Assembly (NCBI GenBank): GCA_020851635.1
Contig: JADZCJ010000022.1
Location: forward strand, 1-64,000
Length of the DNA stretch: 64,000 nt
DNA from: Anaerolineae bacterium
Lineage (GTDB): Bacteria; Chloroflexota; Anaerolineae; UBA4142; SHND01
Reading direction: 5' to 3'
Shown here piece by piece: positions 60,536 to 64,000 of the stretch. Made by a program: the position numbers and the translations under genes. A model generated the notes under the pieces. It worked only from the letters and a program-made list of their open reading frames with translations, was not told the origin of the DNA and ran no database searches. How positions within the stretch are numbered: the stretch's first letter is position 1; each line of letters starts with the position of its first letter.

Positions 60536-62317
60536 ATGGCAGTTTTATCACCTGAGCAAGTGAAACCGGCAGAATATTCAAAGGCGTTCGACCCGGAAAG
60601 CGTTGGCGCGCTGCTAAAAGAGGGCGTTGCCGGGGCGGTAACCTCAGCGACCAGCGCGGGAATCGTTGTGGATGGCGACAAGCTGGTTGATGCGCTGCAA
60701 TGGCTCAAGGACTCGCCCGATCTTGTGTATGACTATTTTAGCGGGGTCACGGCGGTGGACTGGCCCGACAAATTCGAGCTGGTCTATCACCTCGCCTCGA
60801 CCGTGCGCGGGGGTCCGACATTGACCGTCAAGGTCAATTTGAACGACAAGGAAAACCCTCTCGTTTCGACCGCGGCATCGGTCTATCGCGGCGCGCTCCA
60901 GCAAGAACGAGAGGTGTATGATTTCTTTGGGATCAAGTTTGCGGGGCATCCGAACCTGCGTCGCATTTTCATGTGGGAAGGTTTTGAGGGTTTTCCGCTC
61001 CGCAAATCGTACCAGGAAGCATACTACGAACAAGACCGCAAACCGTTCGAGACGCGTTGGGACCAGGGGCATCACATCATCATCGAAGACCGCGTGCCGT
61101 GGCACGACAATGTGATTTACCCCAAGGATTTTGATCCCACCGCTTTTAAACAAGTTCGTGAGATCGTGCGCGTCGCGCCACAGATCAGCGACGGCGATCA
61201 CAAGGCGCTCAAAACACAGCCGATTGTAGTCAGCGTGGGGCCTCAACATCCTTCCACCCACGGCGTGTTCCGCATGAACGTCACGCTCGACGGCGAAACG
61301 GTCATGGCGCTGGAACCCGTATTTGGCTATCTGCACCGCAATCACGAAAAGATCGGCGAGCGGAATACATATTATATGAACGTTCCGTTCACGGACCGGC
61401 TCGACTATTTGTCCGGTATGGCGATGGAGACGGGGTATGTCATTGGCGTCGAAAAAATGATGAACCTCAAGCCGCCCGAACGGGTCGAGTATATTCGCGT
61501 CATCATGAACGAATTTACGCGCATCGTTTCGCACATGTTTGGCGGCATCGGTCAGGTCTATTCGGACCTCGGCGCCTTTTTTACCCCCATCGTGATCTAT
61601 GGGCTGGAGGAACGCGAACTGGTGCTGGATTTGTTTGAATCGGCGTCGGGTTCGCGGATGATGTGCAACTATATGCGCTTTGGCGGCGTGTGGAGGGATT
61701 TGCCCGAGGGCTGGCTCGAAGTCGCACACGAACTGGCGTTCAATCGTTTTCCGCGCGTGGTGGATGAGATGGAGACCTATCTCGTCCATAACGAAATCTT
61801 TGATGTGCGCGCCAAGCATGTGGGCGTCCTGCCCCCCGACCTCGCGATCAATTACGGCGTCTCCGGTCCCATGCTGCGCGGTTCGGGCGTCAAGTATGAT
61901 ATTCGCCGCGCCGACCCGTATTCGATCTATGATCGTTTCGATTTTGATATTCCCGTCGGCAAGAATGGCGACATTTACGACCGCATGTGGTGCCGCATCC
62001 AGGAGATTCGCGAGTCCATCAAAATTCTCCAGCAAGCTATCAAGGGCATTCCATCGGGCGAGACCATGGCGGGCAAAAAAGCGTACTCGTTCAAGGTCCC
62101 CAAAGGCGAAGTATATTCGCACATTGAAGCGCCGCGCGGCGATTTCGGCTGGTATCTGGTCAGCGACCACAACACGACGCCGTATCGCTATCACGTTCGC
62201 GCGGCGGACTTTATCAATCTCGCCACGATGGACCAGATGTGCATCGGACACAAGATCGGAGACATGGTCGGCGTATTGGGCAGTGTAGACATTATCATGG
62301 GCTCGGTGGATCGGTAA
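60536..62317 (+). CDS. nuoCD: Fused NADH-quinone oxidoreductase subunits C and D
   Basis: This is a 593-residue fusion of the complex I connecting-module subunits C and D. NuoC part ~1-190: YHLASTVRGGPTLTVKVNL, VYDFFGIKFAGHPNLRRIFMWEGFEGFPLRKSY. NuoD part ~205-593: VGPQHPSTHGVFRMNVTLDGETVMALEPVFGYLHRNHEKIGE, then RAKHVGVLPPD and C-terminal GSVDIIMGSVDR. Fused nuoCD is known in several bacteria. AGGA lies before the ATG. It follows nuoB and precedes nuoI, so the order is B-CD-I; the other complex I genes are not in the window. Confidence 0.93.
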   Translation: MAVLSPEQVKPAEYSKAFDPESVGALLKEGVAGAVTSATSAGIVVDGDKLVDALQWLKDSPDLVYDYFSGVTAVDWPDKFELVYHLASTVRGGPTLTVKVNLNDKENPLVSTAASVYRGALQQEREVYDFFGIKFAGHPNLRRIFMWEGFEGFPLRKSYQEAYYEQDRKPFETRWDQGHHIIIEDRVPWHDNVIYPKDFDPTAFKQVREIVRVAPQISDGDHKALKTQPIVVSVGPQHPSTHGVFRMNVTLDGETVMALEPVFGYLHRNHEKIGERNTYYMNVPFTDRLDYLSGMAMETGYVIGVEKMMNLKPPERVEYIRVIMNEFTRIVSHMFGGIGQVYSDLGAFFTPIVIYGLEERELVLDLFESASGSRMMCNYMRFGGVWRDLPEGWLEVAHELAFNRFPRVVDEMETYLVHNEIFDVRAKHVGVLPPDLAINYGVSGPMLRGSGVKYDIRRADPYSIYDRFDFDIPVGKNGDIYDRMWCRIQEIRESIKILQQAIKGIPSGETMAGKKAYSFKVPKGEVYSHIEAPRGDFGWYLVSDHNTTPYRYHVRAADFINLATMDQMCIGHKIGDMVGVLGSVDIIMGSVDR

Positions 62318-62378
62318 GAGACAGCGCGGCGCCGAGTCGGGCGTGACCGCCGTCCGCTGTCTTGCAACCGGAGGACGC

Positions 62379-63128
62379 ATGAAACTATTTCCAACAGGTA
62401 CTCTTACGGGGATGTGGCTTGTGCTCAAGCGCTTGCTCCGTTCGTACCCTAACGATATTCAGGAAAACCTCAAGGCGGGTTCGTTGTTTAGGCGGACCGG
62501 ACCCAAGGTCGGCAGTGAACGCGCCTCGGTGACCCAACAGGGCTTGATTACGGTCGAGTACCCCGAAGTCAAACTCAAACCGCCGGAAAATTTTCGCTTT
62601 ATTCCCTTTTTGATTTATGAGCCGGTGACCGACGCGGCGGGCAAGCCGATCGTGGATGCGGCAACGGGCAAGGAACAAATCGGAGTCGAACGCTGTACTG
62701 CGTGTGGCATTTGCGCCAAAGTGTGTCCGCCGCAGTGCATTTGGATTGTTCGCGCGGTGGGCGACGACGGCAAGCCGAAACCAAGACCCTCCGAGTTTTT
62801 TATTGACATTGACGTTTGCATGAACTGCGGTTTGTGCGCCGAGTTCTGCCCGTTCGACGCGATCAAGATGGACAACGAGTATGAGCTGGCAGGGTACGAG
62901 CGGCACGTCAATCACATTTACGATTACCCGACGCTGTTGAAATCCACAACGTATTACGAGTCTATCAAACCGACGGATTACGCGGCAGAGGAAGCGGCGC
63001 GCCAAGCCAAAGAGGACGCCAAAACCAAGAAACCCGCTGCGGCTGCCAAAGAGGCAACTACAGCTGCTGCCGCAGTTAAAAAGGTGGCGCCAACAATATC
63101 CGATTCGCCCGGAATCGAAAAGGAATGA
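62379..63128 (+). CDS. nuoI: NADH-quinone oxidoreductase subunit I with a C-terminal Ala/Lys tail
   Basis: This is the complex I subunit with two 4Fe-4S clusters that pass electrons toward N2. It has 249 residues. Cluster ligands are C106-x2-C109-x2-C112-x3-C116 and C147-x2-C150-x2-C153-x3-C157. An N-terminal amphipathic helix (~8-22) sits at the membrane side. The last ~50 residues are Ala/Lys-rich and not part of the normal subunit, echoing nuoB. ATG 62379 is chosen because GGAGG lies 5 bases upstream. Its stop overlaps the next ATG (ATGA). Confidence 0.9.
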   Translation: MKLFPTGTLTGMWLVLKRLLRSYPNDIQENLKAGSLFRRTGPKVGSERASVTQQGLITVEYPEVKLKPPENFRFIPFLIYEPVTDAAGKPIVDAATGKEQIGVERCTACGICAKVCPPQCIWIVRAVGDDGKPKPRPSEFFIDIDVCMNCGLCAEFCPFDAIKMDNEYELAGYERHVNHIYDYPTLLKSTTYYESIKPTDYAAEEAARQAKEDAKTKKPAAAAKEATTAAAAVKKVAPTISDSPGIEKE

Positions 63129-63613
63129 GTATCCTAAAAGCGGGCACGCAAGCGCCGGAATTTTCCCTCCGCGACGTTCAAGGCGAAACGCGAACGTTGA
63201 ACGCAAGCACAAGTCCGCTGTCCCTGGTCATCTTTTTCAAGACGTCGTGCCCGACCTGTTGCTATGCCTGGAAATATTACGAACGCCTGCACACCGCATA
63301 CGCCGACGCAGGTTTGCGCGTGCTGGGCATTTCGCAGCATGATTCGGAACGCACAGAGCATTACCGTGTCCAAAATGTCGCAACGTTCCCGCACCTGCTC
63401 GATGCTGATTTCACCGTCTCGCGCGAATATGACCCGGCATTCGTCCCGACGGGGTTTTTGATTGATTCGAACGGGACGATTGTCGAAACCTTCGAGTCGT
63501 GGAACAGTCGGGCGCTGACTGATTTTTCAGAGCGCGTCGCAGACCGTCTCGGCATCGCCGCCCAGCCGATTATATTCCCCGACGACAACGCGGTCCCTGC
63601 GAAAATCGGGTGA
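63125..63613 (+). CDS. Redoxin (AhpC/TSA-TlpA fold) with a CxxC motif
   Basis: This is a 162-residue thioredoxin-fold protein with GTQAPEFSLRDVQGE at the start and C42-P-T-C45 in KTSCPTCCYAW. CxxC favours a TlpA/ResA-type thiol-disulfide redoxin over a peroxiredoxin; there is no signal peptide, so it is probably cytoplasmic. The cis-Pro region is YDPAFVPTGFLIDSNGTIVETF. It overlaps the nuoI stop by ATGA, so it is co-translated with complex I, perhaps in cluster or thiol maintenance (inference). Confidence 0.85.
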   Translation: MSILKAGTQAPEFSLRDVQGETRTLNASTSPLSLVIFFKTSCPTCCYAWKYYERLHTAYADAGLRVLGISQHDSERTEHYRVQNVATFPHLLDADFTVSREYDPAFVPTGFLIDSNGTIVETFESWNSRALTDFSERVADRLGIAAQPIIFPDDNAVPAKIG

Positions 63614-63713
63614 GGCGCAAATCAATGGCGCTTCGGTGGAGCGTCGTCCTGATCCGGACTCGCGTGACCGCGCGAGATTCACGGACTTTTGATTCGTTAG
63701 GCAGCATACAGAT

Positions 63714-64000
63714 ATGGCAGTTCGAGAAATTTTGACATCAGAGCATCCGGCGCTCCGACAAAAAGCAAAAAAAATCAAGAAAATAGACGCATCCCTCCAG
63801 AAACTGATTGACGACATGATAGAAACCATGGAGGACGCGCCCGGGCAAGGTCTCGCCGCCCCTCAACTTGGGGTCGGCTTGCGTGTAATTGTGATAGACG
63901 CCAAACCCGGCGACACCGATGACGAGGACCAAGAAAAACCCGTCAAACTACAGCTCGTCAATCCCGAGATCGTGAGCAAGAGCGGCGAACAATTTGGTGA
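63714..64000 (+). CDS. def: Peptide deformylase (truncated by the window end)
   Basis: This enzyme removes the formyl group from the N-terminal methionine of new proteins. The first 95 residues are visible, starting [21 protein letters not shown]; the metal-enzyme motif [11 protein letters not shown], is present at about residues 44-53. Motifs II and III (EGCLS and HExDH) lie beyond base 64000. The loop [19 protein letters not shown], between ~63 and ~81, is a common insertion site. It starts 100 bp after the redoxin gene; no ribosome site stands out. Confidence 0.93.
   Translation, partial: MAVREILTSEHPALRQKAKKIKKIDASLQKLIDDMIETMEDAPGQGLAAPQLGVGLRVIVIDAKPGDTDDEDQEKPVKLQLVNPEIVSKSGEQFG

Noticed and set aside
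60644-62428. 594-codon minus-strand ORF
   Set aside because: It is the antisense shadow of nuoCD, whose motifs are complete on the plus strand.
63125-63613. Selenoprotein candidate given the tRNA-Sec in the window
   Set aside because: The redoxin has an ordinary C-P-T-C motif with no in-frame TGA. I saw no other gene interrupted at a redox Cys position, though I could not check every frame exhaustively.
1-64000. CRISPR array, prophage, integrase or secretion cluster
   Set aside because: No regularly spaced repeats, Cas-like, integrase or phage structural genes were seen.

Overview
The window reads as a contiguous piece of a bacterial chromosome, moderately GC-rich and densely coded on both strands, most likely from a member of the Chloroflexota (Anaerolineae-like). 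This assignment is inference. It rests on two secreted proteins with Pro/Thr-rich stalks and C-terminal membrane anchors, a de novo inositol phospholipid operon of actinobacterial type, a hydrolase-cyclase fusion, and the absence of any lipopolysaccharide or outer-membrane gene. No rRNA, phage, plasmid or CRISPR locus is visible. The only mobile-type DNA is a pair of 94-bp miniature inverted-repeat elements.

Layout. 1-5.5 kb: a selenocysteine tRNA, two ECF sigma factors without adjacent anti-sigma genes, a PAS-GAF histidine kinase, and two response regulators closed by a strong terminator. 5.6-8.5 kb: a GH5 glycosidase resembling glycosylceramidases and an orphan PEP-synthase-type ATP-binding domain. 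8.5-22.3 kb (minus strand): a branched-chain amino acid operon, ilvB-ilvN-ilvC-leuA-leuC-leuD-cimA-MFS-leuB-pheA-ilvE. It is preceded by an unannotated 39-codon leader peptide saturated with Ile/Val/Leu codons and by an attenuator-like terminator. 22.4-31 kb: a PucR-type regulator, tRNA m1A58 methyltransferase, a methyltransferase/epimerase pair, two secreted paralogues, a carbamoyltransferase-like protein that has lost its catalytic motif, endonuclease V and an ArsR regulator. 31-36 kb: inositol-phosphate synthase, PatA-like acyltransferase, PimA-like glycosyltransferase, FAD oxidoreductase and phosphatidylinositol-phosphate synthase in one overlapping operon. 36-46 kb: etfBA, a CYTH protein, lutABC, ROK kinase, EamA transporter, M24 peptidase and citrate synthase. 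46-59 kb: membrane protein and lipoprotein, D-threonine aldolase-like enzyme, pyruvate dehydrogenase E1/E2, spermidine synthase, FAD oxidoreductase, gamma carbonic anhydrase, lipoamide dehydrogenase, cyclase fusion and OmpR-type regulator. 59-64 kb: nuoB, fused nuoCD, nuoI, a CxxC redoxin and the start of peptide deformylase.

How they fit together. Pyruvate dehydrogenase, its E3, citrate synthase, ETF, the LutABC lactate system and the Nuo subunits indicate respiratory central metabolism. The ilv/leu operon holds both acetolactate-based and citramalate-based routes, but ilvD is not in the window. Many operon neighbours share the 4-base ATGA or GTGA stop/start overlap. Several promoters have an extended -10 (TGnTATAAT), and two place the predicted transcript start at or within a few bases of the start codon.

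The points most worth following up are the ilv leader/attenuator, the inositol-lipid operon with an embedded oxidoreductase, and the miniature elements that sit flush against stop codons.
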